DNA of 64,000 nt from G965213525 sp965213525 (GTDB taxonomy: Bacteria > Actinomycetota > Acidimicrobiia > Acidimicrobiales > Poriferisodalaceae): positions 1,240,001 to 1,304,000 of the forward strand of contig OZ243889.1 of the NCBI GenBank assembly GCA_965213525.1. The letters are read 5' to 3'. The notes under the pieces were generated by a model. That model did no database searches. It was given only the letters and a program-made list of their open reading frames with translations, and was not told the origin of the DNA. This document shows positions 36,845 to 44,914 of the stretch, one piece after another (the first letter of the stretch is position 1; each line of letters opens with the position of its first letter). The position numbers and the translations under genes were made by a program.

Positions 36845-38019
36845 GCGCCCCGCGTCGGGTGGCGGTCACCGGCGTGGGCGCCGTGACGACCTGCGGGCTC
36901 GGCATCGACGCGCTGTGGGACGGGCTGTTGAGCCCGGCACCCGACGGCGAGCGCCGCGTCCACGAGTGGGACCCGTCGCCCTGGTACGACAGCGCGAAGG
37001 ACGCTCGGCGCCACGACCGCCACACCCAGTTCACGATGGCGGCCGCCGCCGAGGCGATGGCCGACGCCGGCGACCTCGTCGATGACCCGGGCCGCGCCGG
37101 GGTGATGTTCGCCACCGGGGTCGGGGGCATGGCCACCTTCGAGGAGCAGGTGGGCGTGCAGCTGTCCAAGGGATCCCGACGGGTCAGCCCGTTCCTCATC
37201 CCGATGATGATGCCCAACGCGGCCGGGGCGGCGATGAGCATGCGCTACGGGCTGCAGGGTCCGTGCGAGACGATCACCACCGCCTGCGCGGCCAGCACGC
37301 ACTCGATCGGACACGCCGCCGCCCTCATCCGTTGGGACCGTTGCGACGTCGTCGTGACCGGCGGCGCCGAGGCGGCGATGACCGACGCCGGCATGGCCGG
37401 GTTCACCAACATGACGGCGCTGTCCTCGAGCGGCCGATCGATGCCCTTTGACGCCCGTCGCGACGGGTTCATGATCACCGAGGGGGCGGTGGTGGTCGTG
37501 CTCGAGGAGTACGACCGGGCCGTCGCCCGGGGAGCCCACGTGCACGGTGAGGTCCTGGGGTCCGCCTCCACGGCGGACGCCCACCACATCACCGCCCCCC
37601 ACCCCGACGGCCAAGGGGCCCTCGCCTGCATGCGACTGGCCATCGAGGATGGCGGCCTCAGCCCCGACGACATCATCCAGATCAACGCCCACGGCACCTC
37701 GACCCCGTTGAACGACGCCGCCGAGGCCGAGGCGATCGCCAAGATGTTCGGCTCGCCCGGCCCGCCGGTCACCTCGACCAAGGGCGTCACCGGCCACGGG
37801 CTCGGCGCGGCCGGGGCGATCGAGGCCGCGGCGGTCCTGTTGTCGATGCGCCACGGTCTCATCCCCCCGACCGCCGGTCACGAGTGCGACGACCCCGCCC
37901 TACCCGCCCTCGATCTCGTGGTCGGCGCCCCTCGCCCGTGGACGCCGGGCCCGTCGCTGTCGAACAGCTTCGGCTTCGGGGGGCACAACGGCTGCCTCGT
38001 CCTCGGCCCGGGCGACTGA
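36841..38019 (+). CDS. fabF: Beta-ketoacyl-ACP synthase II
   Basis: The 392-residue condensing enzyme has the Cys-His-His triad: Cys149 (TTACAAS), the His of INAHGTST and the His of KGVTGHGLGAAG. FGFGGHNGCLV closes the fold. It elongates acyl-ACP. The N-terminal VAVTGVGAVTTCG matches the family. It is translationally coupled to acpP and is the last biosynthetic gene on this strand. Confidence 0.95.
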   Translation: MSAPRRVAVTGVGAVTTCGLGIDALWDGLLSPAPDGERRVHEWDPSPWYDSAKDARRHDRHTQFTMAAAAEAMADAGDLVDDPGRAGVMFATGVGGMATFEEQVGVQLSKGSRRVSPFLIPMMMPNAAGAAMSMRYGLQGPCETITTACAASTHSIGHAAALIRWDRCDVVVTGGAEAAMTDAGMAGFTNMTALSSSGRSMPFDARRDGFMITEGAVVVVLEEYDRAVARGAHVHGEVLGSASTADAHHITAPHPDGQGALACMRLAIEDGGLSPDDIIQINAHGTSTPLNDAAEAEAIAKMFGSPGPPVTSTKGVTGHGLGAAGAIEAAAVLLSMRHGLIPPTAGHECDDPALPALDLVVGAPRPWTPGPSLSNSFGFGGHNGCLVLGPGD

Positions 38020-38028
38020 GCCCCCGGT

Positions 38029-39675
38029 GTGCAACCCGCCGAACCTCGTTCGGTGCACGGTGCCCCCCGCATGCAGGTGAGCTCCGCCTCACCCGGTCCC
38101 GTCGACGAGGACGACGTCGCCCTCGTCGAGCGCACCGATGCCCTGGCGCGCACCCTGGGCGTCAACCTCATCTCGCTCGCCCCGGCGGTCGCCGCCTTCC
38201 TCGTCATGGGCCGCCGGGAGATCGACGTGGCGTCGGCCGGGTGGTGGTTGTTGATCATGGCCGGAGGGGGCCTCGCCCAACTCGGCGTGTTCCTCGCCCG
38301 CCATCGGTGGTGGCGACGCTCGCGACTCGGGTGGGAGCGCGCCGTCGCCATGGTGCTGTCCTGGCTGGGCGGGGGGTGGGCGACCGCCGCCTTGCTCGTC
38401 GTCGGCGACGGCATCGACGAGCGCATCTTCCAGTACCAGGTGCTGGCCTGGCTGGCGGCGGTGTCAGCGGTCGGCATCATCAGCCTGACGCCGTCGCCGG
38501 TCACCTTCGCGCCCTTCCAGCTCACGGTGTGGGGGGTCGCCATCGTGGCGTGGACGGTCCAAGCGCGCCTCGGCCTCACCGTGGCTGCGGTGTCGTTCCT
38601 CATCACCGGGCTCCTGTTGTTCCGCACGAACCGGGGCGCCTTCGATCGCGCCGTGGCCCTGCGACGCTCAGCCGACCGCCTGGCGGATGAGCTCGCCGAC
38701 CGGGAGGCGATCGCCCGCTCGGTCGTGGAGAACGCCGGCGAGGCGATCTGGACCCTCGACGACCGGGGCCGGGTGCTCACCGCCAACGCCGCCGCCGACA
38801 TCCTCACCGGACGCGACACCACCGGCGAGCGCCTGTCGCGAGTCGTCCCCGGCCTGCAGCTCGCCCAGGGTTCCCACACCTTCGAGACCGCCACCGAGGC
38901 CCCGGACGGTCGCGCCATCGATCTGGTCGCCTCGGTGGCCCCGGTCGACACCGCCACCGTCCGCTACACCGTCATCGCCACCGACATCTCCGACCAGAAG
39001 CAGCTGCAACGCGACCTGGTGGTGCAGGCGACCCATGACCCCCTCACCGGGCTCGCCAACCGGGCCGCACTGACCCGTCGGCTGACCGACGTGGCCGAAG
39101 CGGCGGTGACGGTGCTGTACGTCGATCTCGACTGCTTCAAATCGGTCAACGACACGATGGGACACGCCGCCGGCGACGAGCTGCTCCGCCTCGTCGCCGG
39201 TCGCCTCCGTGACACCGCCCGAGACGTCGACATGGTGGCCCGGATCGGCGGCGACGAGTTCGTCGTCGTCATCGACGGGGACGAGGAGGCGAACGGCCAC
39301 CGCCTCGGCGAGCGACTCTGCGTCGCGCTCGATGCTCCCTTCGTGCTGAGCGGCCGACCCGTCGAGGTGTCTGCCAGCGTGGGCGTGGCCGCCGGGGTGA
39401 CCGGTGACGGGGGCAGCGACCTGCTCAGCGCAGCCGACGGCGCCATGTACTCGGCCAAGCGCACCGGTCGAGGCCTGGCGTCTCACGACGACGCCATCGA
39501 CGCCGACCCCGTCGCCGCGGCCCGGCCCGCCCCCGGCCCGACCCCCGACGCGGTGCCGACCGAGGACCGAGGACGCCGGTCGCCGTCGCGGCGGGGCGAT
39601 CGGTCAGGCGTCGACGAGCACGAACAGCAGCTCGGCGACGCAGGCCTGCGCGCCCCCGACGCTGGCCACCCCTGA
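38029..39675 (+). CDS. Membrane-bound PAS-GGDEF diguanylate cyclase
   Basis: The 548-residue protein has about six membrane helices in residues 30-210, a PAS domain (roughly 228-325; SVVENAGEAIWTLDDRGRVLTANAAA), and a GGDEF domain with active-site GGDEF at about 407-411. An inhibitory-site RDVD lies five residues before it. It should make cyclic di-GMP from GTP in response to a membrane or PAS signal. No EAL partner is nearby. The start may instead be the ATG at 38071. Its low-complexity tail overlaps fabZ by 72 bp on the opposite strand. Confidence 0.9.
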   Translation: MQPAEPRSVHGAPRMQVSSASPGPVDEDDVALVERTDALARTLGVNLISLAPAVAAFLVMGRREIDVASAGWWLLIMAGGGLAQLGVFLARHRWWRRSRLGWERAVAMVLSWLGGGWATAALLVVGDGIDERIFQYQVLAWLAAVSAVGIISLTPSPVTFAPFQLTVWGVAIVAWTVQARLGLTVAAVSFLITGLLLFRTNRGAFDRAVALRRSADRLADELADREAIARSVVENAGEAIWTLDDRGRVLTANAAADILTGRDTTGERLSRVVPGLQLAQGSHTFETATEAPDGRAIDLVASVAPVDTATVRYTVIATDISDQKQLQRDLVVQATHDPLTGLANRAALTRRLTDVAEAAVTVLYVDLDCFKSVNDTMGHAAGDELLRLVAGRLRDTARDVDMVARIGGDEFVVVIDGDEEANGHRLGERLCVALDAPFVLSGRPVEVSASVGVAAGVTGDGGSDLLSAADGAMYSAKRTGRGLASHDDAIDADPVAAARPAPGPTPDAVPTEDRGRRSPSRRGDRSGVDEHEQQLGDAGLRAPDAGHP

Positions 39676-40035
39676 CCCCTTGCCGGCCCGGGCCGACATC
39701 TGTCCGATCTCGACGTGGAGGTCGACGACGTCGCCGGGCACGACCTGGCGGCGGAACCTGGCCCGGTCGATGCCGCCGAACAGCGGGAGCCGGCCGGTGA
39801 TCGAGTCGTCCAGCAGCACCGCCACCGCCCCGGCCTGGGCCAGGGCCTCGACCTGCAGCACCCCGGGCAGGGTCGGCCGACCGGGAAAGTGACCGGCCAG
39901 GAACGGCTCGGCGCCGGTGATGTGCCACCGGGCGTGCACGCGCTGGCCGGGCTCAACCGAGACCAGCTCGTCCAGGAACAGGAACGGCGGCCTGTGGGGC
40001 AACACCTCAGAGGGCGCCGGGAGCGCAGCGCTCAC
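39604..40035 (-). CDS. fabZ: 3-hydroxyacyl-ACP dehydratase FabZ
   Basis: The 143-residue hot-dog-fold enzyme has LPHRPPFLFLD and the active-site helix GHFPGRPTLPGVLQVEALAQ, with catalytic His and Glu. It dehydrates 3-hydroxyacyl-ACP, completing the elongation cycle of the neighbouring fab genes although it lies on the opposite strand. A TACGAT hexamer lies about 60 nt upstream. Its 3' end overlaps the cyclase gene. Confidence 0.93.
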   Translation of the reverse strand: MSAALPAPSEVLPHRPPFLFLDELVSVEPGQRVHARWHITGAEPFLAGHFPGRPTLPGVLQVEALAQAGAVAVLLDDSITGRLPLFGGIDRARFRRQVVPGDVVDLHVEIGQMSARAGKGSGVASVGGAQACVAELLFVLVDA

Positions 40036-40167
40036 CGGATGCGCACCGACGCCGGGCCGTTGAGCCGGGGTCCGACGGTGGTCACGGTCAGCGATCGTAG
40101 CCAGGCCGTCGCCGACCAGGGGCGGGGCGGGGGCCCCTCGGCCCCGGCGCCTCGATCCGCCCGAAGC

Positions 40168-41205
40168 TCACCCTCGCCATGCCACCACGGCGAGGCCGGC
40201 GAGCACCATGGCCATCCCCACGACGTGCGCCCAGTGGAACGGCTCGCCGAGCAGGACGTAGGACAGCACGAGGGCGCTGACCGGCATCACGCTCATGAAC
40301 ACCGAGGCCGTCGTGCCCGCCACCTGCCGCACCCCCGTGAACCACAGCACGGACCCGAGCGCCATGGTGCCGACACCCCACCACGCCACGGCCGCCCACT
40401 CGGTGGCCGCTGGTGCTGACCAATCGAACGACGCCAGGTCCCACAGGGCCAGCGGGACGAAGGCGACGACCGACACGACGGCGGCCAACAGCGTCAGGCT
40501 CAGCGGGTCGAGGTCGGTGCTGAGCTGCTTGCCGACCAGGGTGTAGGTCGCCTCGCAGCAGACGGCGGCGAAGACGAGCAACGCCCCGAGGACGACCAGG
40601 TCGCCCTCTGAGGCGTCGACCCCACCGAGCAGGTTGACGATGACGACGCCGGACACGGCGAGCCCGAGGGCCAGCACCTTCCACCGAGTCAGGGCGTCAC
40701 CGAGGAACAGCACCGAGGCGATCCCGGTGACCACCGGCGTGCTCGCCATCACGACCGCCCCGACGACCCCCGGGGCCTCTCGCATGCCGAGCAGCATGAA
40801 GACGGTGAAGCCGAACGTGCCGATCAGCCCGATGGCCGCCACCCGCCACCGGTCGGCGGCTGGCATCGTCGCCACGGTCGTGCGCAGCGGCTCGGCGTCG
40901 CTGCGCCGCCGTTGGGCGATCACCACCGGGGCCAGCACCGCCGCGGCGAACGCCATGCGCGAGGTCGATCCGAGCCACACCGGGAAGGACCGACCGATGA
41001 TGCGGCTGACCGGCGTCGCGCTGCCGAAGCTGGCCATCCCGGCCACCATCCACATCGCCACCGTCGGCGTCAGGCCGGTGCCGCCCCCGCCGTCACCATC
41101 GTCGGTCCGCTCGCCGGGCGGCGGCTCGCTCACACCGGGCTCAGCGGTCACACCGGGCTCAGCGGTCACACCAGGCTCAGCGGTCACACCGGGCTCAGCG
41201 GTCAC
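40168..41205 (-). CDS. EamA/DMT-family transporter with start-codon-bearing repeat
   Basis: The protein of about 345 residues has ten hydrophobic helices in two EamA repeats (first near GTFGFTVFMLLGMREAPG, second ending VVGMAMVLAGLAVVAW). This family exports or imports small metabolites; the substrate is unknown. The N-terminus is four VTAEPG repeats plus a fifth Val, each encoded by an 18-bp unit beginning GTG. I choose the first repeat GTG (41205), with AAGGA upstream; an upstream GTG at 41226 is possible. Confidence 0.85.
   Translation of the reverse strand: MTAEPGVTAEPGVTAEPGVTAEPGVSEPPPGERTDDGDGGGGTGLTPTVAMWMVAGMASFGSATPVSRIIGRSFPVWLGSTSRMAFAAAVLAPVVIAQRRRSDAEPLRTTVATMPAADRWRVAAIGLIGTFGFTVFMLLGMREAPGVVGAVVMASTPVVTGIASVLFLGDALTRWKVLALGLAVSGVVIVNLLGGVDASEGDLVVLGALLVFAAVCCEATYTLVGKQLSTDLDPLSLTLLAAVVSVVAFVPLALWDLASFDWSAPAATEWAAVAWWGVGTMALGSVLWFTGVRQVAGTTASVFMSVMPVSALVLSYVLLGEPFHWAHVVGMAMVLAGLAVVAWRG
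41134..41205 (-). repeat. Four 18-bp tandem repeats with in-frame GTG codons
   Basis: The unit GTGACCGCTGAGCCCGGT occurs four times, one copy with a single C-to-T change, at the 5' end of the EamA gene. A partial fifth GTG follows. Confidence 0.93.
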
Positions 41206-41295
41206 ACGGACTCGTCCTTCGTCCACGGCCGGCCGTACCCCGCGGCCCGGTCGGTCGAACGCCGGCGGCGATCAGGTCAGGGCGAGCAGCCCGGC

Positions 41296-41640
41296 TCAGT
41301 CGAAGTTCTCGAGGTGGGCGATGATGGCGTCCACCTCGGTGGCGTCGAAGCGGCCCTCCCACGCCGGCATCCGCCCGCCCCTGCCCTCCAGCACGACGGT
41401 GCGGATCTCGTCGTCGGACAGTCGATCGTGCACGCCCTGCAGTGACGGTCCGACGAGACCCGAGCCGTCCGGGCGGTGGCAGGTGGCACAGGCGCTCTCG
41501 TACAGGGCGGCCCCGTCGGCGGTGCTGGGCCCGCCGGCGTCGCCAGCCGAGGCGCCGTCGCCGCTGCTGCACCCGCCGCCTGCGAGCACCGCACCCACCG
41601 AGAGGGCGACCATCGACAGCGTGGGGAACCGGCGAGACAC
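41296..41640 (-). CDS. Membrane-anchored c-type cytochrome (lipoprotein)
   Basis: The 114-residue precursor has a lipoprotein signal (VGAVLAGGGC, Cys24), a Ser/Gly/Asp linker, and a cytochrome c domain with haem motif CATCH (Cys51, Cys54, His55) and a likely axial Met in GGRMPAWEG. It would carry electrons on the outer face of the membrane. The GTG at 41640 is chosen because TAGCGT lies 8 nt upstream. No oxidase gene is adjacent. Confidence 0.88.
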   Translation of the reverse strand: MSRRFPTLSMVALSVGAVLAGGGCSSGDGASAGDAGGPSTADGAALYESACATCHRPDGSGLVGPSLQGVHDRLSDDEIRTVVLEGRGGRMPAWEGRFDATEVDAIIAHLENFD

Positions 41641-41648
41641 CACCGGCG

Positions 41649-41654
41649 ACGCTA
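41649..41654 (-). promoter_or_regulatory. -10 element of the cytochrome c gene (leaderless)
   Basis: TAGCGT on the minus strand ends 8 nt before the GTG at 41640 and 5 nt before an adjacent GTG. Confidence 0.5.
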
Positions 41655-41662
41655 CCGAGGCG

Positions 41663-42055
41663 TCAGCGCCGTCCGGCGGCACGCGAGCCACCCACCACGG
41701 TGAACCTCGACACGTTCCCGGCGCTGCGACGGTGCCACCAGCCCTCGTCGCGGGCGTGGGCGTGGTAGTGGTCGGGCACCTGGCGCATCATGGTGTCGAG
41801 CGTCCACCCCCCGGCGCCGAAGCGCTCGTCGGCGGCGGCGGCCAGGCAGCCGAGGGCGTGGGCGACGACGTCGTCGGGCGGGGACGTGCCGTGGTGGCAC
41901 CAGACGACCATCGGGACGTCGCAGGCCTCGCAGTCGGCGACCCAGCACCGGTCGTCTTCGTGGTACCAGTGGGTGAACCGCTCGGCCCGGCACAGCTCGC
42001 AGTCGTCCCGGCGGCCGTCGGTCGAGGTGGTTGTCGGGTCCCGGCGCCGGTTCAG
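41663..42055 (-). CDS. HIT-like/zinc-binding protein with no canonical start codon
   Basis: The conserved part begins DDCELCRAERFTHWYHEDDRCW and includes CEACDVP and HYHAHARDEGWW, an HxHxH pattern with CxxC, suggesting a HIT-type or other metal-binding fold. Between trpF and this region no in-frame ATG, GTG or TTG exists. The only canonical start (ATG 42205) lies 154 nt inside trpF. I place the 5' end at a CTG that overlaps the trpF stop (CTGA), mirroring the ATGA/GTGA junctions elsewhere. Coding status is likely, the start is uncertain. Confidence 0.6.
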   Translation of the reverse strand: MNRRRDPTTTSTDGRRDDCELCRAERFTHWYHEDDRCWVADCEACDVPMVVWCHHGTSPPDDVVAHALGCLAAAADERFGAGGWTLDTMMRQVPDHYHAHARDEGWWHRRSAGNVSRFTVVGGSRAAGRR

Positions 42056-42708
42056 TCGTGGCGCCAGTCGAAGGGGGCCGGCCCGTCCGGTGCGCTCGAG
42101 GCCGGCACCAGGGCTTGTCTGGCTGCGGCGATGAAGCGACGCACCTTGACGGGGTCCTTGACACCGGGGGCCCGCTCGACCCCCGTCGACACGTCGACCC
42201 CCCACGGTCGCACCGCCCCGATCGCCTCGGCGACGTTGTCAGCGGTGAGGCCCCCGGCGAGGAGGAGCGGACGGCCACGACCGACGCCGTCGAGCAGGTG
42301 CCAGTCGAAGACCTCACCCGAGCCGGGGGCGATGCCATCGACCAGGATGGCGTCGACGGGGTAGTCATCGGCCCGGTCGAGGTCGGCCGAGCCGGCGGCG
42401 AACGCCTTGATCACCGACGGGACGAGCGCTCGAACCGTGCGGGCGTCAGCCGGCGTCTCGTGGCCGTGCAGCTGAGCCGCGCCGAGGCGGGCAGCGTTGA
42501 CGAGCTCGATCACCCGGGACGGCAGCTCGTCACGGAAGACGCCGACGGTCAAGACCTCGGGCGGTAGGCGCCGGGCGATGTCGCGGGCCTGGGTGGCGGT
42601 GACCCGGCGACGCGACGGCGCCATGATGAAGCCGACGGCGTCGGCGCCCATCGCCGTGGCGAGCAGCGCATCCTCTTCTGAGGTGATGCCGCAGATCTTG
42701 ACGAACAC
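42052..42708 (-). CDS. trpF: Phosphoribosylanthranilate isomerase
   Basis: The 218-residue barrel enzyme catalyses the third step of tryptophan synthesis. VFVKICGITSEEDA carries the catalytic Cys, and AVGFIMAPSRRR, QLHGHE, LVDG and LAGGLTADNV follow, with DVSTGVERAPGVKD near the C-terminus. The GTG at 42708 is chosen because TAGCAT lies 7 nt upstream. It is downstream of trpC, whose stop TAG is part of that hexamer. Confidence 0.94.
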   Translation of the reverse strand: MFVKICGITSEEDALLATAMGADAVGFIMAPSRRRVTATQARDIARRLPPEVLTVGVFRDELPSRVIELVNAARLGAAQLHGHETPADARTVRALVPSVIKAFAAGSADLDRADDYPVDAILVDGIAPGSGEVFDWHLLDGVGRGRPLLLAGGLTADNVAEAIGAVRPWGVDVSTGVERAPGVKDPVKVRRFIAAARQALVPASSAPDGPAPFDWRHD

Positions 42709-42715
42709 CCCGCCG

Positions 42716-42721
42716 ATGCTA
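42716..42721 (-). promoter_or_regulatory. -10 element of trpF overlapping the trpC stop codon
   Basis: TAGCAT ends 7 nt before the trpF GTG. Its first three bases are the trpC stop TAG. Confidence 0.5.
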
Positions 42722-43552
42722 CCCGGCGACCCCCGGGGCACCGGGGAGCGGGCACGGTGGTCGGCGGCATCGGGTCACACGCAGGGCCTCGACGGCCCCA
42801 GCCCGGTCCGGCGCGATCAGCAGCGACTCGCCGACGAGCACGGCGTCGAACCCGGCAGCGGCCAGCGAGGCGGCGTCGGCGGCGTCGCGCACACCCGACT
42901 CGGCGACCCGGACGACGTCGTCGGGGAGGGCGGCGGCGACGCGGACCGCCCGCTCGTGATCGACCGAGAAGGTCACCAGGTCGCGCTGGTTGACGCCGAT
43001 GAGCGTCGCCCCCGCCTCGAGCGCCCGACCGGCCTCGGCTTCGTCGTGCACCTCGACGAGCGCAGCGAGCCCGAGCTGGCCGGCCAGAGCGTGCAGATCG
43101 GCCAGCTCGGCGTCGTCGAGCGCAGCGACGATCAACAGCACGGCGTCGGCCCCCATGCCGCGGGCGTCGGCCACGTCGAGGGCGCTGACCGTGAAGTCCT
43201 TGCGCAGCACCGGCAACGTCGTCGCGGCTCGGGCGGCGACGAGGTCCTCTGCGGTGCCTGCGAAGAACGCCTCGTCGGTCAGCACCGACAGACAGCTCGC
43301 CCCTCCATCGGCATAGGCGCGGGCCACCTCGGCTGCGTCGAGGTCGCCGCCGAGCACGCCCTTGGACGGCGAGCGCCGCTTGATCTCGGCGATGACCCCC
43401 AAGCGGTCACCAGCGGTCGCCGCCGCGATGAGGTCACGGGGCAGCGGCGCCGAGGCGGCGGCCTCGATCACCCGATCCAGCCGACGGTCATCGGCTGCGG
43501 CGCGAGCCCGGTGGTGGTCGAGGATGCGATCGAGGTAGGTGGCCGGTGCCAC
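42719..43552 (-). CDS. trpC: Indole-3-glycerol phosphate synthase
   Basis: The 277-residue barrel enzyme has the N-terminal ATYLDRILDHHRA helix, catalytic EIKRRSPSKG, PVLRKDFTV, LIGVNQRDL and AESGVRDA motifs in the expected order. It makes indole-3-glycerol phosphate. The GTG starts two bases after the stop of the ABM-domain gene, so the two are probably co-transcribed. trpD, trpB and trpA are not in the window. Confidence 0.95.
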   Translation of the reverse strand: MAPATYLDRILDHHRARAAADDRRLDRVIEAAASAPLPRDLIAAATAGDRLGVIAEIKRRSPSKGVLGGDLDAAEVARAYADGGASCLSVLTDEAFFAGTAEDLVAARAATTLPVLRKDFTVSALDVADARGMGADAVLLIVAALDDAELADLHALAGQLGLAALVEVHDEAEAGRALEAGATLIGVNQRDLVTFSVDHERAVRVAAALPDDVVRVAESGVRDAADAASLAAAGFDAVLVGESLLIAPDRAGAVEALRVTRCRRPPCPLPGAPGVAG

Positions 43553-43554
43553 GT

Positions 43555-43869
43555 TCAGACGTCGAGGCCCTTGGCGGCGACCGGCACGCCGACGTGCAGC
43601 TCGGGCCGACCGGCGAGCAGCCCACCGAGGGCAGCACCCAGGCGGGCCATGTTGTCGCTCTTGCCGTGGGCGTCGAGGGAGGCCTCGTCGCGGTAGAGCT
43701 CGAAGAACCACACGGTGTCGTCGTCGCCGTTGTCGGTGACGGCGGCGTAGATCTCGGTGCCCTCCTCGTCGGCCACCCCGGGGATGGCCACCGATCTCAG
43801 CACCTCGGCCAGCTCGTCTCGCTTGCCGGGAGCGGCGGTGAGCTTGGCGATGACAGCGACCTTGGACAC
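43555..43869 (-). CDS. ABM-domain (quinol monooxygenase-like) protein
   Basis: The 104-residue protein matches the antibiotic-biosynthesis-monooxygenase fold: VAVIAKLTAAPGKRDELAEVLR at the N-terminus, then FFELYRDEASLDAH and a C-terminal GRPELHVGVPVAA. Such proteins are YgiN-like dimeric oxygenases or stress proteins. It has the strong site GAGGAGGA before its GTG and lies directly upstream of trpC. A role in tryptophan metabolism is only suggested by position. Confidence 0.85.
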   Translation of the reverse strand: MSKVAVIAKLTAAPGKRDELAEVLRSVAIPGVADEEGTEIYAAVTDNGDDDTVWFFELYRDEASLDAHGKSDNMARLGAALGGLLAGRPELHVGVPVAAKGLDV

Positions 43870-43896
43870 GGGTCCTCCTCTGCAGATGGCGCCCGG

Positions 43897-43902
43897 ACCC
43901 TA
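43897..43902 (-). promoter_or_regulatory. Candidate -10 for the ABM-trpC pair, overlapping the DnaJ-gene stop
   Basis: TAGGGT contains the TAG stop of the upstream J-domain gene and would give a leader of about 20 nt that includes the Shine-Dalgarno. Confidence 0.4.
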
Positions 43903-44439
43903 CCGCTGGCGTCCGGCGCCGCCCATGACGACCAGTGGCGCCAGCCCGAACATCGCCAGGGACGCCGCCACGCCCAACATGCCGACGGCCACGACGCCCC
44001 GGAACCCCAGGAGACCACCGAGCACGACGGCACAGATCGCGGCCACCAGCACCGCCGGCGCCGCCGCCAGCAGGACGCGAGTCGGCCCGCCCGGTCGGCG
44101 ACCGGTGTCGTCGAGGTCGACGTGGTCGTCGTACCCAGCGAGGTCGCCGAGCTCATCGGGGTCCTCGGACCAGTCGTGAGGCCGGCGGGCCGCCGGCGTG
44201 GGCGCTGGCGGACCACCCGGAGTCGACCCACCTGGGCTGGGAGCTCCGCGGCGTCGGCGCGACACCTGGCGGAACGCCTCGTTGACCGTGCGCATCCGCT
44301 CCTCGGCGGCCGCCCGCGTCGCCGCGTCGGCGTCGACGAGGCGATCGGGGTGCAGCGCCCTGGCGAGGCGCAGGTAGGCCGCTCGAACCTCGGCGTCAGA
44401 GGCCGAGGCGTCGACCCCGAGCTCGTCGTGGGCGTCCAC
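43900..44439 (-). CDS. Membrane protein with an N-terminal J domain
   Basis: The 179-residue protein begins with a J domain (HDELGVDASASDAEVRAAYLRLARALHPDR) retaining HPD, then a Pro/Gly-rich linker and two C-terminal membrane helices (about residues 122-146 and 150-172). It may recruit an Hsp70 partner to the membrane. The GTG start is 6 nt after TACGCT, consistent with leaderless initiation. Specific function unknown. Confidence 0.85.
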   Translation of the reverse strand: MDAHDELGVDASASDAEVRAAYLRLARALHPDRLVDADAATRAAAEERMRTVNEAFRQVSRRRRGAPSPGGSTPGGPPAPTPAARRPHDWSEDPDELGDLAGYDDHVDLDDTGRRPGGPTRVLLAAAPAVLVAAICAVVLGGLLGFRGVVAVGMLGVAASLAMFGLAPLVVMGGAGRQR

Positions 44440-44445
44440 CCCGCC

Positions 44446-44451
44446 AGCGTA
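44446..44451 (-). promoter_or_regulatory. -10 element of the J-domain gene (leaderless)
   Basis: TACGCT on the minus strand ends 6 nt before the GTG at 44439. Confidence 0.5.
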
Positions 44452-44460
44452 GGGACCGCC

Positions 44461-44751
44461 TCAGATGCGAGCCATGAGGGTGCCCCGCTTGCGGGCCAGC
44501 TCCTCGTCGGTGATGAGGCCCGCCTCGTGGGCGGCGGTCAGCTCCTCGACCAGATCGAGCAGCTCGTCGGGGGCCAACGGGCTGCCGTCGCCCTCGACGT
44601 CGGGCACCCGCACCGAGGTGGTCGATGGGCCGCGGTCGACCGGGGCCGCAGCCGGTCCCTCGACGCCCTGGCGCCGGGCGCGCTTCTCCTCGGCCTTCTG
44701 CTTCTTGGCTCGCTCGCGCTGGAGCTTGGCGAACGTCGTGCGCTGAGCCAT
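44461..44751 (-). CDS. Small SHOCT-domain protein
   Basis: The 96-residue protein has a Lys/Arg/Glu-rich N-terminal helix (KLQRERAKKQKAEEKRARR) and ends with a SHOCT motif (ELTAAHEAGLITDEELARKRGTLM), a short helical segment common at C-termini of bacterial proteins and thought to mediate oligomerisation. The ATG at 44751 has GAGGTGA upstream; longer upstream reading is not conserved-looking. The 163-nt spacer to ygfZ holds no clear gene or -10. Confidence 0.8.
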   Translation of the reverse strand: MAQRTTFAKLQRERAKKQKAEEKRARRQGVEGPAAAPVDRGPSTTSVRVPDVEGDGSPLAPDELLDLVEELTAAHEAGLITDEELARKRGTLMARI

Positions 44752-44914
44752 GAGGTCACCTCGGCGTGTGGGGGTGGTCGAGCGGCGTCCTGTTCCGACG
44801 AGACGGCGGCCTCGAGCCGGACCCAGAGCAACCGGGGGCCCCATGACCATGCCCGAAGGTGGTGCTGCGAGCAAGTCACCTCCCCCGGCCACGACGCACC
44901 GTGACCGGTCGGCC

